A stretch of DNA of 64,000 nt from positions 1 through 64,000 of the forward strand of contig QUJA01000008.1 of assembly GCA_003480425.1 (NCBI GenBank), given 5' to 3'. Both the position numbers and the translations under genes were made by a program. A model generated the notes under the pieces. That model was not told where the DNA came from. It made no database searches and worked only from the letters and a program-made list of their open reading frames with translations. Numbering within the stretch: position 1 is the first letter of the stretch; each line of letters begins with the position of its first letter. Below are positions 1 through 9,420 of this stretch, piece by piece. Source of the DNA: Firmicutes bacterium AM31-12AC. Its GTDB lineage: Bacteria > Bacillota > Clostridia > Lachnospirales > Lachnospiraceae.

Positions 1-82
1 ACAAAAGAGCCACTAAACCCCGTCCCTTCTGGCCTCTAACCCCGTCCCCGTTGGTCCTTTCTGGCCTCCCCGGCCTCTCGCC

Positions 83-409
83 TTAATCTAAAATAATCAA
101 AGCCATAAATACAAGGTCTTCTGTTCCTGTATTCTTTAATCCATGTCCGCAATTATCCGGTGTGAATGTCTTATCTCCTGCTTTTACCATGCGTTTTGTT
201 CCATTATCATCATATTCTCCTTCTCCGGAAATGATGTAATATGTTTCACTTTCGTTGTGATGTTCGTGGTATCCAAGAGAACATCCAGGCTCGATAGTTA
301 CCTGTGCATATAATCCGCACTTGCCATTCAGTTCCTTTGCATCAAGAATTCTTTTTACAATTACATGACCTTCTCCGCCACACATGTTTTCAATACGCTC
401 TGTTGTCAT
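83..409 (-). CDS. Small cupin-domain protein
   Basis: A 108-residue single-domain cupin (cupin_2 type). The beta-barrel metal site is visible as H48-x-H50, E55 and H89, with the glycine turns (PG near 41, GEGEY near 62, GD near 78) typical of the fold. Such stand-alone cupins bind a divalent metal and a small ligand; the substrate cannot be told from sequence. The start is supported by an AAAGGA ribosome-binding site. It is divergent from the Fe-S scaffold gene, sharing a 224-bp intergenic region with it, and belongs to the host chromosome, not the phage. Confidence 0.85.
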   Translation of the reverse strand: MTTERIENMCGGEGHVIVKRILDAKELNGKCGLYAQVTIEPGCSLGYHEHHNESETYYIISGEGEYDDNGTKRMVKAGDKTFTPDNCGHGLKNTGTEDLVFMALIILD

Positions 410-495
410 AATATCTGATTCCTTTCTTTTTTTATTATTTACATTATAAAACGCTGTTCAAAAATGTTCAATCACATTTATATCGTATTTTTATA

Positions 496-534
496 TTGAA
501 AGTACTCGAAAGTTGTCGAAAGTGACAATTGACG
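496..534 (+). promoter_or_regulatory. Three phased TYGAAAGT repeats next to a possible -35 box
   Basis: The octamer TTGAAAGT at 496 is followed by TCGAAAGT at 506 and 516, exactly 10 bp apart, so all three lie on one face of the helix. TTGACG at 529-534 could be a -35 box for the genes at 634 and 1392, but no convincing -10 hexamer follows at 17 bp. The rest of the 410-633 intergenic space is AT-rich. Inferred regulator-binding array for one or both divergent transcription units. Confidence 0.4.
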
Positions 535-633
535 AAATCTATATTTTATGAGAAAATAAAGTAAGTGTGATGTTAATTAATTATCAAACATTATACGCGA
601 GACAAATCATACATATTTGAAAGGAGTTTTAAC

Positions 634-1326
634 ATGATTTATTCTAAAGAAGTTGAACTGATGTGTCCGGTTGCTCAGGGTGCAAATCACGGACCAGCTC
701 CAATCCCAGAAGAGGCTAAATGGGTACAGGCAAAAGAAGTGAAAGATATCTCTGGTTTTACACATGGTGTAGGCTGGTGTGCTCCACAGCAGGGTGCTTG
801 TAAACTTACTCTTAATGTAAAAGACGGAATCATTCAGGAAGCATTGGTAGAGACAATTGGATGTTCAGGAATGACTCATTCTGCTGCTATGGCATCTGAA
901 ATTCTTCCAGGTAAAACAATTCTTGAAGCATTGAATACAGACCTTGTATGTGATGCAATCAACACAGCTATGAGAGAGCTGTTCTTACAGATTGTATACG
1001 GAAGAACACAGAGTGCATTCTCTGAAGACGGACTTGCTATCGGAGCTGGACTGGAAGACCTTGGTAAAGGACTTCGTTCTCAGGTAGGAACAATGTACGG
1101 AACACTCGCAAAAGGTCCTCGTTACCTGGAGATGGCAGAAGGATATGTAACAGGTATCGCTCTTGATGAGAACGATGAGATCATTGGATACCAGTTCGTA
1201 AGCCTTGGAAAATTCACAGACTTCGTTAAAGCTGGAGATACTCCAAACGAAGCTTGGGAAAAAGCAAAAGGACAGTACGGACGTGTTGCTGACGCTGTTA
1301 AGATCATCGACCCACGTAAAGAATAA
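634..1326 (+). CDS. Iron-sulfur cluster assembly scaffold-like protein
   Basis: A 230-residue NifU-N/IscU-like protein of the type found beside GGGtGRT-protein genes in clostridia. Conserved cysteines appear in the GWCAPQ, GAC and IGCSGMTHSA segments, as expected of a scaffold that holds a nascent cluster. It starts at an ATG behind AAAGGAG and is 65 bp upstream of the GGGtGRT gene in the same direction, so the two are probably one operon. Which cluster is built and for which enzyme is not known. Confidence 0.85.
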   Translation: MIYSKEVELMCPVAQGANHGPAPIPEEAKWVQAKEVKDISGFTHGVGWCAPQQGACKLTLNVKDGIIQEALVETIGCSGMTHSAAMASEILPGKTILEALNTDLVCDAINTAMRELFLQIVYGRTQSAFSEDGLAIGAGLEDLGKGLRSQVGTMYGTLAKGPRYLEMAEGYVTGIALDENDEIIGYQFVSLGKFTDFVKAGDTPNEAWEKAKGQYGRVADAVKIIDPRKE

Positions 1327-1391
1327 TCACAACGAACGGACTTGTCCGTTTTATGGAAAATAAGCGTTAAATAAATCAGGAGGACAATTAA

Positions 1392-2402
1392 ATGGCTTTA
1401 TTTGAATCATATGAGAGAAGAATTGATAAAATCAATGCAGTACTGAACAGCTATGGCATTGCTTCTATCGAAGAAGCAGAAAAGATTACAAAGGATGCCG
1501 GTCTTGATGTTTACAATCAGATCAAAGGTATTCAGCCAATCTGTTTCGAAAACGCTTGCTGGGCATACATCGTAGGTGCAGCAATCGCAATTAAAAAAGA
1601 ATGTAGAACAGCTGCTGAGGCTGCTGCTGCTATCGGTGAAGGACTTCAGGCATTCTGTATCCCAGGTTCTGTTGCTGACCAGCGTAAAGTAGGTCTTGGA
1701 CATGGTAACCTTGGAAAGATGCTTCTGGAAGAAGATACAGACTGTTTCGCATTCCTTGCAGGTCACGAATCATTCGCAGCTGCTGAGGGTGCTATCGGTA
1801 TCGCTGAGAAAGCTAACAAAGTTCGTAAAAAACCTCTTCGTGTTATCCTGAACGGTCTTGGAAAAGATGCTGCAAAGATCATTTCAAGAATCAATGGATT
1901 CACATATGTACAGACAGAATATGATTACTACACAGGAGAACTGAAAGAAGTTCAGAGAATCGCTTACTCTGACGGACTTCGTTCTAAAGTAAACTGCTAT
2001 GGTGCTAACGATGTACGTGAAGGTGTTGCTATCATGCACAAAGAAGGTGTAGACGTTTCTATCACAGGTAACTCTACAAACCCAACACGTTTCCAGCATC
2101 CAGTTGCAGGTACATATAAAAAAGAATGTATCGAACAGGGCAAGAAATATTTCTCAGTAGCTTCAGGTGGTGGTACAGGACGTACACTTCACCCAGATAA
2201 CATGGCTGCTGGTCCTGCTTCTTATGGTATGACAGATACATTAGGACGTATGCACTCTGATGCACAGTTCGCTGGTTCTTCTTCAGTTCCTGCTCACGTT
2301 GAGATGATGGGTCTGATCGGTGCTGGTAACAACCCAATGGTTGGTATGACTGTTGCAGTTGCAGTTTCCGTAGAAGAAGCTGCTAAAGCTGGCAAGTTCT
2401 AA
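1392..2402 (+). CDS. GGGtGRT protein
   Basis: A 336-residue member of the family named after the GGGTGRT loop, here at residues 259-265. The protein is rich in glycine and alanine turns and has no transmembrane segment. RBS AGGAGG lies 7 bases before the ATG. It follows the Fe-S scaffold-like gene; the pair is conserved in Firmicutes, which suggests a shared metal or Fe-S function, but I know of no assigned reaction. This is the last chromosomal gene; phage sequence begins within about 60 bp of its stop codon. Confidence 0.9.
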   Translation: MALFESYERRIDKINAVLNSYGIASIEEAEKITKDAGLDVYNQIKGIQPICFENACWAYIVGAAIAIKKECRTAAEAAAAIGEGLQAFCIPGSVADQRKVGLGHGNLGKMLLEEDTDCFAFLAGHESFAAAEGAIGIAEKANKVRKKPLRVILNGLGKDAAKIISRINGFTYVQTEYDYYTGELKEVQRIAYSDGLRSKVNCYGANDVREGVAIMHKEGVDVSITGNSTNPTRFQHPVAGTYKKECIEQGKKYFSVASGGGTGRTLHPDNMAAGPASYGMTDTLGRMHSDAQFAGSSSVPAHVEMMGLIGAGNNPMVGMTVAVAVSVEEAAKAGKF

Positions 2403-2467
2403 GAACTCGCGTAAAATAGGGGTTTTTGAGTGTTAGTAGATGCCATAAAAAGTGGTAAAAAGTAGGT

Positions 2468-2513
2468 TACTCCTACATTACTCCTACATCGCTTCTACAT
2501 TCTACTCCTACAT
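2468..2513 (+). repeat. Cluster of TACTCCTACAT direct repeats, candidate attachment-site arm region
   Basis: TACTCCTACAT occurs at 2468, 2479 and 2503, with the variant CGCTTCTACAT at 2490. The cluster sits exactly between the last host gene and the lysis end of the phage. Short direct repeats beside the recombination site are typical arm-type sites of tyrosine integrases. The core crossover sequence cannot be defined without the other prophage end, which is outside the window. Confidence 0.45.
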
Positions 2514-2520
2514 GCAAACA

Positions 2521-2575
2521 AAAAAAAAAGAAGAGGGTAAGTTCTGTTTGCGAACCTGCTCTCTTCTTTTTTAAT
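2521..2575. terminator. Bidirectional terminator at the end of the lysis module
   Basis: AAAAGAAGAG pairs with CTCTTCTTTT around a loop holding a small GTTC/GAAC stem, with A-runs on one side and T-runs on the other. It can end both the phage late transcript (minus strand) and the host GGGtGRT transcript (plus strand). Confidence 0.75.
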
Positions 2576-2874
2576 TATTTTTTAATCAAATATTCCTGCA
2601 GCTCATCTCTTGCTTCTTTCATCTTATCGATTCCATTACCGGTTATCTCATGATTAATTATAACCAGCATACATCTAAGTACCATCTGATTAGATGTCTC
2701 TACTTCCTCTAGTCGCTGATTATCCTTATTGAGAAGTCGCTCATGCTTTTCTACTAAGTTATGTAATTCATCATTTGGCTTTTTAGCTTCTTTGACAATC
2801 TTATATAACCCCCATAACAATCCGATAAATGTACAGAACCAAATGATCTGGTCTGTTGTAATAGTAAAGTTCAT
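2575..2874 (-). CDS. Small membrane protein with coiled-coil tail, lysis module
   Basis: A 99-residue protein with one hydrophobic segment at residues 9-27 and a charged helical remainder that looks coiled-coil. It is the last gene of the late operon and overlaps the holin gene by one base. Position and topology suggest an accessory lysis protein (haemolysin XhlA-like or a second holin), but I do not recognise a family. Confidence 0.65.
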   Translation of the reverse strand: MNFTITTDQIIWFCTFIGLLWGLYKIVKEAKKPNDELHNLVEKHERLLNKDNQRLEEVETSNQMVLRCMLVIINHEITGNGIDKMKEARDELQEYLIKK

Positions 2875-3173
2875 TAGACATTCTCCTCATTATCAGATTG
2901 TGAATTAGCTAGTGTTTTTCCGTCAACAAATGCTTTAAACTGCTGATGTAACCCAGTTGATGCCAGACCCATAACGGCACCATAAACAATTGATTCGACA
3001 GATACACCTGAGACTATTGCGTTTAATATAGCTCCAACCACAGCTAAAATAACTGGAATATCATCGTTTGGTAATTTCTTCAAAAAAGTTGCATGCTTAA
3101 TAATATATCCTACTACTAAACAAGCAACTAACACTACCAGTACAAAAAATTGATTTAAAATTGTAAAATCCAT
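2874..3173 (-). CDS. Phage holin (Hol44-like, holin superfamily V)
   Basis: A 99-residue holin with hydrophobic segments near residues 7-26 and 38-56 and a weaker third one, preceded by a basic KKLPNDDIP linker that is typical of the Hol44 / phage_holin_5 type. It forms the membrane lesion that lets the GH25 endolysin, encoded just upstream, reach the wall. The charged C-terminal tail (DNEEN) fits a cytoplasmic end. Confidence 0.8.
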   Translation of the reverse strand: MDFTILNQFFVLVVLVACLVVGYIIKHATFLKKLPNDDIPVILAVVGAILNAIVSGVSVESIVYGAVMGLASTGLHQQFKAFVDGKTLANSQSDNEENV

Positions 3174-3175
3174 AT

Positions 3176-3331
3176 TTAGTCCTCCTTAGACACTGAATTG
3201 TTATACAATGATAATAACTCGGTATACTCGGCTTCTGTTATTTTACTAGCCGCATAAAAGATATCTAATTTCTTTTCTATCCCTTCTGTATTACCACGTT
3301 CTATCATACGTTTTAATGTTCTATACAACAT
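3176..3331 (-). CDS. XkdX-like small phage protein
   Basis: A 51-residue protein resembling XkdX-family proteins: MIERG, then KKLDIFY, then ITEAEYTELL. The longer open frame begins at 3376, but GGAGG lies 4 bases before the ATG at 3331, so the shorter start is preferred. It lies between the endolysin and the holin, as XkdX genes usually do. Function unknown. Confidence 0.65.
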   Translation of the reverse strand: MLYRTLKRMIERGNTEGIEKKLDIFYAASKITEAEYTELLSLYNNSVSKED

Positions 3332-3368
3332 ATATCCTCCTAGACTCGCAAAAAGGCTAAGTCGATAT

Positions 3369-4436
3369 TTACGCAATCTTCATTTGGAATTTATCTACTG
3401 CTGACCCGAACAGACCTGCGTATCCATCCATTCCATTCGTAGTTTCGTTATCGTATTGCTCTGAATAGAAAGTGTTATGTTTTAGATCTGATACACGATA
3501 TACTGCTTTCTTGTATTTATAACCAGCTGGTGTGTAGTAATAGATTTCCACAGCGTCGATTGGATTACCATTACCAAGCACACCATTAGTAAGATCGTTC
3601 TTGTTATAACGGTTACCAAATTCAAGATACGGTAACCATCCATTTGCTGTATGTACTCTTGCACGCACTTTACCTTTGGTAACTTTCATCGCAATGTATG
3701 TGATTGGGTATCCATCAGCTCTACCTGCCCAGTCTGAGTAATTGGTTACTGGAGGCCACCATCTACCGCCTGCATACACTTCGTAGATTGTGTCTACTTG
3801 TCCGAGGTCTTTCAGTTTCTGTGATGCTGCTGTCGGCGTTGATACGGCTGTTCCACCACCAGCGATACTGCCGAATTCGGTATAACACCAGTTCATGTCA
3901 ACACGTCCATTAATACCAGGAACACTACCATCTGAGGTATACTGCCAAATATCATGTTTTCCGCTATACTGACACACACTATTATACTGCGCTACCCAAC
4001 GTGTATAAGCTGTCACACCTGTAAGATAATTATTCCACCAGTTCGTATTAGCGTACACACCAGGCTTATATCCAGCAGCTTTTAATCCTTCACAGATGAT
4101 TTGACAAGCTCTAGCAGCGTACCCTTCGGTTCCAGCCTGTTCAACGTCCAAGTAGATTGGCAATTGAAAACTATGCCCATGGAGACATCGAAGAATGTGC
4201 TGTAACTCTGATTGTGCCATCGTATCATTGGTCGCATATGAATATAGGTATACTCCTCTTGGAATGCCTAATCGCTCACATTCTGTAATATTTCTTGACC
4301 ACTGTACATCGTCTTGACTTGCATAATTATCGCCATATCCACAACGTATGATTGCGCCTGCAATATGCGGTTTGGCAGCTTCCCAGTTAATTACACCCTG
4401 ATGTTCAGATACATCAATTACTAATTGTTTACTCAT
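3369..4436 (-). CDS. Endolysin, GH25 lysozyme (N-acetylmuramidase) with C-terminal wall-binding region
   Basis: A 355-residue endolysin. Residues 1-190 are a glycoside hydrolase family 25 domain: the DVSEHQG motif is at 8-14 and the catalytic DxE pair is D97/E99 in YLDVEQ. It cleaves the MurNAc-GlcNAc bond of peptidoglycan. Residues about 215-355 form a tryptophan- and tyrosine-rich module (AGGRWWPP, YYYTP) that is probably the wall-binding domain. An ATG at 4442 is also open, but the GGAGG spacing favours the ATG at 4436, which overlaps the previous stop as ATGA. Confidence 0.92.
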   Translation of the reverse strand: MSKQLVIDVSEHQGVINWEAAKPHIAGAIIRCGYGDNYASQDDVQWSRNITECERLGIPRGVYLYSYATNDTMAQSELQHILRCLHGHSFQLPIYLDVEQAGTEGYAARACQIICEGLKAAGYKPGVYANTNWWNNYLTGVTAYTRWVAQYNSVCQYSGKHDIWQYTSDGSVPGINGRVDMNWCYTEFGSIAGGGTAVSTPTAASQKLKDLGQVDTIYEVYAGGRWWPPVTNYSDWAGRADGYPITYIAMKVTKGKVRARVHTANGWLPYLEFGNRYNKNDLTNGVLGNGNPIDAVEIYYYTPAGYKYKKAVYRVSDLKHNTFYSEQYDNETTNGMDGYAGLFGSAVDKFQMKIA

Positions 4437-4606
4437 TTCCATCCTCCTTCGCTAAGCTCTCGCTGTTTTGCTTCAATTTCTGCAGCGTATTTTGACTGAA
4501 AATCTTCTGCTTCTGAAATTGTTAATCGTCCAACTTCGTTTAAACTTTCTGGAGTTGCAGCATACGCAAATGCCTTAATTAATTCGTTTTTAGTTTGTTC
4601 TGTCAT
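4433..4606 (-). CDS. Small phage protein of the lysis cassette
   Basis: A 57-residue acidic helical protein starting MTEQTKNELIKAF and ending EGGWK. Its stop overlaps the endolysin start as ATGA, so the two are translationally coupled, and it has its own AAAGGAG site. No family recognised. A genuine gene because of coding quality and both junctions. Confidence 0.7.
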   Translation of the reverse strand: MTEQTKNELIKAFAYAATPESLNEVGRLTISEAEDFQSKYAAEIEAKQRELSEGGWK

Positions 4607-4639
4607 TTTGGATTCTCCTTTCTTTGAAATAAAATATAT

Positions 4640-4903
4640 TTATAACCCCAATTCTAATAAGGTCAACCGATATTCGTGGTCGACAGCCATAGCATCAGTG
4701 TCATCTTGTGGTGTTATTTCTTTCTTCGGATTTATACTATATACTTGAACTTCTTCATAGTCAGTATCATCCCACGCAAATTTAGTAATATTATCTATCG
4801 GCTCTGTATCATCTCTGATCACTTTTGCTGGAGATAGAAATCCTTTGTTTAAGTCAATATCTCTTTCTTGTATAGGTTCAAAGTTTTCGTTCACATATCG
4901 CAT
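4640..4903 (-). CDS. Hypothetical tail-associated protein
   Basis: An 87-residue acidic protein (many D and E, no transmembrane helix) between the tail fibre gene and the lysis cassette. Genes in this slot of Lachnospiraceae phages often encode small accessory tail proteins. No motif recognised; preceded by a GAGGTGAGAAA ribosome-binding stretch. Confidence 0.65.
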   Translation of the reverse strand: MRYVNENFEPIQERDIDLNKGFLSPAKVIRDDTEPIDNITKFAWDDTDYEEVQVYSINPKKEITPQDDTDAMAVDHEYRLTLLELGL

Positions 4904-4917
4904 TTTCTCACCTCATA

Positions 4918-6792
4918 TCATTTCCATTGACCGGCAACATAGAAATTAAACCAACTAGCCTTACCATTTGAGTTGTCATTTCTTTTTCCGTATGCTTCTA
5001 TCATAGTTGTCGACGAGGTAACATAACGTAATGAAGCCCATGCATCACTATTACTTCCAAAACTGGCGAAGTACCTAACCTGCCCGACGAAAGTAAACGG
5101 ATAGTATACTTGTACTTTACAACTTCCGTCCCAAGTATAATTATTTGCGGTAGTTGTTGTAATATATCCCCATATTTCAGCCCAACCGTTAGCATATTTC
5201 TTGTAATACCAGTTACCTGATGTGCCTTCAGCTACTACTGAATCGTGTTTTATCCATGGTGACCACTTACCATTAAGGTAATATCTGAAAGCTGACTGAT
5301 TATCACTATCATAAGGATATGCATATTGAACTCTATTTGTATTGGTCGTTCGTCCATTTATAAATATAGTTCTTATATACCAAAAACCACTTCCTAAATC
5401 ACCAGTCCCTTTATTAGTTACGATTGTTTCATATAATGTTGTATCGGGATTCGCACATGGCTCTTGGTATAGAGCTATTCCATTTGTTATAGGGCATCCT
5501 GTTGCGTCAGACATTGTTCCTAAAAATTGTGCACCTTTTCTAAACAACGCATTAAAATTTACATCAAATAGGTTTTCCTGCTCTGCTGGTTTTCCTATAG
5601 CAATACCTTTACCCCCATAAAGAATATCCATTATAAATGCTGCTTTATTTAGAAGTACATTGATACTACCAGATCCGCCTTTTGTATCAGAAACTGTTAT
5701 TCGAATCATGTATTCGTTTTCTACTGATAAGGCATTATTTCCGATAATGGTACTAGACTTACCACTATTTCCAGACGCCGAAACAGCACTGTTTGTATAT
5801 GAACTTGTTCCATTTTGAGCATACCCGACAGTAATTGATTTGACAGGATTGGTTCCAATAATCTGACAACATTCCCAATCGAATATTACTTTGGAATACT
5901 CACCATACTCATTTGTGCTACCGTCAGAGTTGCATCTATTAAGTGCAATGTTTCGTACTTTTGGTGCCCAATATGCAAGTTCCCAGACAGCATATAGAGT
6001 AATGCTAGAGTTTACATTATACGTTCCTCCTGCACTATACGAGGCACTCGAAGCGTCTTTTGATGTAGCCCAACCTTTAAAATTGTAATTTGTTCGTGTC
6101 GGGATTGTGCTACTGAGTGTTAGAGCTTTACCATAAGTCTTGGTTTGACTTCCAGGTGCGCCAGAACCGCCGTTTGCATCAAAAGACACAGTAAAAGTAT
6201 TTATTTTCCATACAGCATATAATGTAATATTATTGTCTGCTTCGTACTTACCACCAGGTGAGTAATTGACGGAACCGCTATCAGAAGTAGACCATCCTTG
6301 GAACGTATATCCTTCCCTTGTGGGTTTTTGACTACTTAAAGTAAGTACGCTACCATAAGTCTTGGTTTGGCTTTTTGGTGCTCCAGAACCACCATTTGCA
6401 TTGTAGGATACAGTATGTTGCCATGTTACAGCACTTAATTGATACGAACCACTGGCAGAAATCGTTGGTGGATTAACATCAGTATTAATAGTAGCGCTAA
6501 ATCCAATAGTCTTTGCTTGTCCGCTGTTAGGCATTGTAATGCGAAAGGTTTGCGTTCCACCGATATTTCCCCATTGCCAATTTCGATCAGCTCCTCCACT
6601 TGGAATATTGAATGTTGCGGTTCCGGACCTATCTTGCCCATCGCATGATATCCAGAATTTTGCACCGTTTAGGTTTTTACCGCTCCAGTCAAAAGCAATG
6701 TCAAAGCGTATATCTACATCGTATTGGTGTGTAAGGTTAATATCTCCGACGTTTCTTACAGCAGTAACGTATATTCTACCTATTCCGGCCAT
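4918..6792 (-). CDS. Tail fibre / minor structural protein with InlB B-repeats and pyocin-knob domain
   Basis: A 624-residue modular protein. The N-terminal ~125 residues are a beta-rich head of the phage minor structural (DUF859-like) type. Two InlB B-repeats follow at about 127-195 and 197-270, marked by the VSFDANGGSGAP, GYTFQGW and ITLYAVW motifs. Residues about 455-520 carry a pyocin-knob segment (GFWYIRTIF, YLNGKWSPWIK). It is probably a receptor-binding appendage at the tail tip. It is four bases downstream of the other tail fibre gene in the late operon. Confidence 0.75.
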   Translation of the reverse strand: MAGIGRIYVTAVRNVGDINLTHQYDVDIRFDIAFDWSGKNLNGAKFWISCDGQDRSGTATFNIPSGGADRNWQWGNIGGTQTFRITMPNSGQAKTIGFSATINTDVNPPTISASGSYQLSAVTWQHTVSYNANGGSGAPKSQTKTYGSVLTLSSQKPTREGYTFQGWSTSDSGSVNYSPGGKYEADNNITLYAVWKINTFTVSFDANGGSGAPGSQTKTYGKALTLSSTIPTRTNYNFKGWATSKDASSASYSAGGTYNVNSSITLYAVWELAYWAPKVRNIALNRCNSDGSTNEYGEYSKVIFDWECCQIIGTNPVKSITVGYAQNGTSSYTNSAVSASGNSGKSSTIIGNNALSVENEYMIRITVSDTKGGSGSINVLLNKAAFIMDILYGGKGIAIGKPAEQENLFDVNFNALFRKGAQFLGTMSDATGCPITNGIALYQEPCANPDTTLYETIVTNKGTGDLGSGFWYIRTIFINGRTTNTNRVQYAYPYDSDNQSAFRYYLNGKWSPWIKHDSVVAEGTSGNWYYKKYANGWAEIWGYITTTTANNYTWDGSCKVQVYYPFTFVGQVRYFASFGSNSDAWASLRYVTSSTTMIEAYGKRNDNSNGKASWFNFYVAGQWK

Positions 6793-6796
6793 ATAC

Positions 6797-9274
6797 TTAC
6801 ACCCCCTTATATCGTGGTACTAATCCTGTGTTACCATTACCACGTGTAACCCATTCGATATATCCTACTCTAAAATTCATAACTACAACTGCGTTTAAGA
6901 TGTATAATTGATTACTACTTATATAAGCAACTTCATTGTCGTTTAACATAAAGCTAATCCTATTTTTCTTAAGTTTTAGTTCATACGCATCTTGTCCTGG
7001 AACACGGGTTGCGCCTAGCACCAGATTTCCGTCAGCGTCAAACCTCATCCAGTTACCGACTTCGTTCTTATAAGCCGTCAAATCACCATTAACCTTTGCA
7101 ATCTGATTAGTGATAGTGGTAAACTCTACTTTGAAATCACGAGAAGTCAGTGTTGCAATTGCGTCCATATTTTTTTGAATTAGTATTTGAGCATCCGATA
7201 ATGCTTTATCAGTTGCGTTTGCTTTATTTGCTAATTCGGTTAAAGATTCTGTGGATGCTTTAAGACTAATTTCGTTAGAATTGTTTGAAATAGATGTTTC
7301 AGCTCTTGTTAATCTTGTATTGGTTTCGGTAAATTTCAATTCAATATCTTCTGGTGCAGGTGTCCAGTCTGTAGCTTTATTACCTTTTTCAATTTTCATC
7401 CAATGTATTGTAGTATTACCAATAACTGTACCGTCATTTGGAAAACGATATAATGTTATATAAGAATACCCAACATTGTCGTTTGGTGTACGTCCACTAT
7501 AGTACTTCGGCATCATAAATGTAGAGCTTACAATTTGCTTTCCAGTCCCTTCAAACCCCATCGACGTAATAACTACATACCCTCCTGAGACATATGGACT
7601 GATCCTGATATTATCTTTTGCAGGGGTTACACACAAAGTTATGGTATAAACTTCTCCAGGCTTTAATGGCTCATTTGCTGGTTTGTATTGAGCGACATCG
7701 TATTGATTATTACAATACTCGACACCAGTTTCTAAGAATAAATTTCGACCACCAATCTGAATACTATCGGGTGTACTTCCAACAGAATATGACGTTGACC
7801 TTGTGTTATCGGTATAAGTTATAACAGTCTTTGTCCATAAAAATGGTTTTAAAGCACTAGTTGCCGGTACAGATTCAACCCATGTATCAGTTGGTGCAGA
7901 TGTGCCAGAACTTCCGGCTTGGTACATAATGGATGTTGATTTTACGCCTTTTCCGTCAGCTCCAGTCTTACCCATCTGTCCAACAGAGTATGATGTCGAC
8001 TTTGTATTATCTGAGTATGTAATAATAGTTCTAGTCCATAAAAACGAACCTGCTACTACTGATGGGATTGACGTGTTCCAAGTACCTGTCGGAATCGTTG
8101 TTCCCGAAGTACTTGACTGATATGTAATTTCAGTTGATTTTACACCTTTTCCAGTATCGCCCTTCTCACCTTTAGCTCCTCTCGGCGTAACGATATGGCT
8201 TATACATACACCATGTAAATCGCCAGAAGCTGTGTCACTTCTGTAATAAGCTATATGCGAATTTCCGGTATCACTAGCTGTTCCAACAACCGCAAAAATA
8301 TCACCAACACGACAGTTATTTCTAATACTCGCTGTATTGTCCCAGATTTCCGTATGTCCTACTTCTCCGTATACATTCCACCAGTTTTCAGTGTTATTTT
8401 CTCTTGTAACATGAGCAACTAAGCTGTATCCTTGTAATCCAGTGGTTCCTTTAGCTCCTGCAATGCAAACTCCATTTTGATTTGGAGAATAGTCAATATT
8501 ACCATTATTATAGGTGATTACTGTACGACTCCACATATATTTACTGTCAACCCATTGCGGTGCTTCAGTACTCCATGACCCACCTGTAGCGGAAGTCGTA
8601 GATGTTGACAAATAATATTCAGCATATACTGAGGCTATGGCATTTCCAACATCGCTTTTAATATCATTGACCTCTTCAGCAATGGTCTTGTCACTAGACG
8701 AGAATCGTATATTATCAGCTACTATTTCAAGTTTCCATTTTCCTTTGGAGTCTTTATAATACTTTAAATACGATTCACTGTCACCAAAAGCAACTTGTCC
8801 ATTTTTATCTATATATGTACCATGAATCGATGTATTAATATTATTTTTAACACCTGAATATATGGCGTCGTCAGTTATCGTAAATCCACCTATAGTGGCG
8901 TCAAATGCTACTAAATCATGAATATTACACTTTTCAGCAGTTATTGTTTTTGCTGTGATAATGGAACCATTTAAACTATTATATTCAGTCTGTTCAGCGG
9001 TGGTCTTCATGCCGTCAGTATTTAACTTATAATAAAGACCATCTGTTCCCTGAATTACCAATTTATCAGCTTTTACAGTTCCACCTTCGATTAAATCACC
9101 GATAATAGTTACGCCAACCAATTTACCGCTAACTGTTGTGTCACCTATGACTAAATCTTTGATAATGCCAGATTTAGCATAAAATGCCTCGATGGCGGCT
9201 TTTCCTATATTAGCAAAATCGATATCGGCATAATGCATCTTAGCATCTTCAGCATCTAACTTCTTTGTTTTCAA
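6797..9274 (-). CDS. Tail fibre / receptor-binding protein, C-terminal fragment (frameshifted)
   Basis: An 825-residue open frame; the same frame stays open upstream to about 9427. It begins with coiled-coil and beta-helix-like repeats (DLVIGDTTVSGKLVGVTI, LVIQGTDGLYYKLN), then Gly/Thr-rich modules repeated three times (SYSVGQMGKTGADGKGVKST and relatives), then a jelly-roll-like part and a final coiled coil. This is typical of phage host-specificity proteins. It lacks its own start: the repeat LKTKKLDAEDAK just before this frame matches LKTKN-stop at the end of 9421-9945. Restoring one A in AAGAAC near 9425 joins both into a protein of about 1048 residues. Confidence 0.7.
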   Translation of the reverse strand: MKTKKLDAEDAKMHYADIDFANIGKAAIEAFYAKSGIIKDLVIGDTTVSGKLVGVTIIGDLIEGGTVKADKLVIQGTDGLYYKLNTDGMKTTAEQTEYNSLNGSIITAKTITAEKCNIHDLVAFDATIGGFTITDDAIYSGVKNNINTSIHGTYIDKNGQVAFGDSESYLKYYKDSKGKWKLEIVADNIRFSSSDKTIAEEVNDIKSDVGNAIASVYAEYYLSTSTTSATGGSWSTEAPQWVDSKYMWSRTVITYNNGNIDYSPNQNGVCIAGAKGTTGLQGYSLVAHVTRENNTENWWNVYGEVGHTEIWDNTASIRNNCRVGDIFAVVGTASDTGNSHIAYYRSDTASGDLHGVCISHIVTPRGAKGEKGDTGKGVKSTEITYQSSTSGTTIPTGTWNTSIPSVVAGSFLWTRTIITYSDNTKSTSYSVGQMGKTGADGKGVKSTSIMYQAGSSGTSAPTDTWVESVPATSALKPFLWTKTVITYTDNTRSTSYSVGSTPDSIQIGGRNLFLETGVEYCNNQYDVAQYKPANEPLKPGEVYTITLCVTPAKDNIRISPYVSGGYVVITSMGFEGTGKQIVSSTFMMPKYYSGRTPNDNVGYSYITLYRFPNDGTVIGNTTIHWMKIEKGNKATDWTPAPEDIELKFTETNTRLTRAETSISNNSNEISLKASTESLTELANKANATDKALSDAQILIQKNMDAIATLTSRDFKVEFTTITNQIAKVNGDLTAYKNEVGNWMRFDADGNLVLGATRVPGQDAYELKLKKNRISFMLNDNEVAYISSNQLYILNAVVVMNFRVGYIEWVTRGNGNTGLVPRYKGV

Positions 9275-9420
9275 ATTATTGATGTCAGCATTAACCGCCG
9301 AGAAATCTCGAACTACAGCTTCTTCGAAATTAGCTTGATTACTAGCGATGGAACCGACATTCGCGTTCGTCGCTTTTAGATTTTCAATAGTCGCATACTT
9401 AACGTTGGCTACCTCAGCAT

